This document shows positions 6,573 to 6,768 of a stretch of DNA of 6,768 nucleotides, one piece after another; position 1 is the stretch's first letter, and every line of letters begins with the position of its first letter. The notes below the pieces were generated by a model that was not told where the DNA came from, did not search any database, and was given only the letters and a program-made list of their open reading frames with translations. This DNA comes from Verrucomicrobiales bacterium (GTDB taxonomy: Bacteria; Verrucomicrobiota; Verrucomicrobiia; Limisphaerales; UBA9464). The stretch spans positions 1 through 6,768 of the forward strand of contig DLVS01000203.1 of the NCBI GenBank assembly GCA_003445095.1. The letters are read 5' to 3'. The position numbers and the translations under genes were made by a program.

Positions 6573-6644
6573 GGGCGGTGATTACCGGGAACCGACGACG
6601 AGGGCGAGCGTTCACTGCGACTTGAATTGCCGTGGGCCTTAGCC

Positions 6645-6648
6645 GGAG
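6645..6648 (+). promoter_or_regulatory. Ribosome-binding site for the SDR gene
   Basis: GGAG lies nine bases before ATG 6658, within the normal spacing for a Shine-Dalgarno sequence, and supports that start. Confidence 0.6.
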
Positions 6649-6657
6649 AGTGATCGC

Positions 6658-6768
6658 ATGAGCGGGCGGTTGACCGGCAAGTCCGTGGTGATCATCGGGG
6701 GCACGAGCGGACTCGGGCTGGCGGCGACGCGCGCTTGCGTGCGAGAAGGCGCTCGTGTCGTGGTCGTC
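6658..6768 (+). CDS. Short-chain dehydrogenase/reductase (SDR), 5' end only
   Basis: The first 37 codons are present; the gene runs off the window. SGRLTGKSVVIIGGTSGLGL followed by AATRACVREGARVVVV is a classical SDR N-terminus: a beta strand, the glycine-rich NAD(P)-binding turn (G14, G18, G20 of the TGxxxGxG motif, with Ile13 in place of the usual Thr), helix alpha-A, and the second beta strand. The Ser-Tyr-Lys catalytic residues and anything that would show the substrate lie beyond the end. The gene is transcribed away from the hydrolase, with an 85-bp gap (42 bp if the hydrolase starts at 6615) that must hold both promoters. The SDR call is secure; the specific reaction is unknown. Confidence 0.88.
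   Translation, partial: MSGRLTGKSVVIIGGTSGLGLAATRACVREGARVVVV

Noticed and set aside
1..6768. CRISPR array, tRNA, rRNA or riboswitch.
   Set aside because: No regularly spaced direct repeats, cloverleaf-like sequences or recognisable RNA motifs were seen; small unknown RNAs cannot be excluded by eye.

Overview
The window is GC-rich bacterial DNA from an accessory region. It holds two transposases of different families, a transposase relic, a disrupted defence-like operon and, at the right end, ordinary metabolic genes. Nothing fixes the taxon. The GC-rich codon use, IS4-type and REP-associated-type transposases, a TIR-STAND protein and a probable lipoprotein hydrolase suggest a Gram-negative or PVC-type environmental bacterium such as a Verrucomicrobium or Planctomycete (inference only).

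Layout. (1) 44-1522, +: IS4-family DDE transposase. Its last ~85 codons look wrong: a one-base slip in a C-run at 1252-1255 would end it at 1290, and the extra tail reads antisense through an older relic. (2) 1287-1486, -: a frameshifted C-terminal fragment of a REP-associated/IS200-like (Y1) transposase. (3) 1596-4415, +: a 939-aa TIR - STAND NTPase - coiled coil - transmembrane protein with an unrecognised C-terminal domain where WD40 repeats are usual. (4) 4412-4564, +: an unrecognised 50-aa ORF. (5) 4561-4636, +: the first ~25 codons of a C5-cytosine DNA methyltransferase. (6) 4637-5528: an 892-bp IS5-family element with near-perfect terminal inverted repeats flanked by TA; it cuts the methyltransferase, and the rest of that gene is absent. 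(7) 5541-6572, -: an alpha/beta-hydrolase with a signal/lipoprotein-like N-terminus. (8) 6658-end, +: the first 37 codons of a short-chain dehydrogenase/reductase, divergent from the hydrolase.

The most interesting part is 1596-4636. The TIR-STAND gene, the 50-aa ORF and the methyltransferase are joined by two identical GTGA stop/start overlaps, so they were probably one translationally coupled operon. A TIR NADase/STAND sensor coupled to a DNA methyltransferase looks like an immune system that distinguishes self by methylation. This copy is broken by the IS5 element and an associated deletion, so intact homologues would have to be found elsewhere to define the system.
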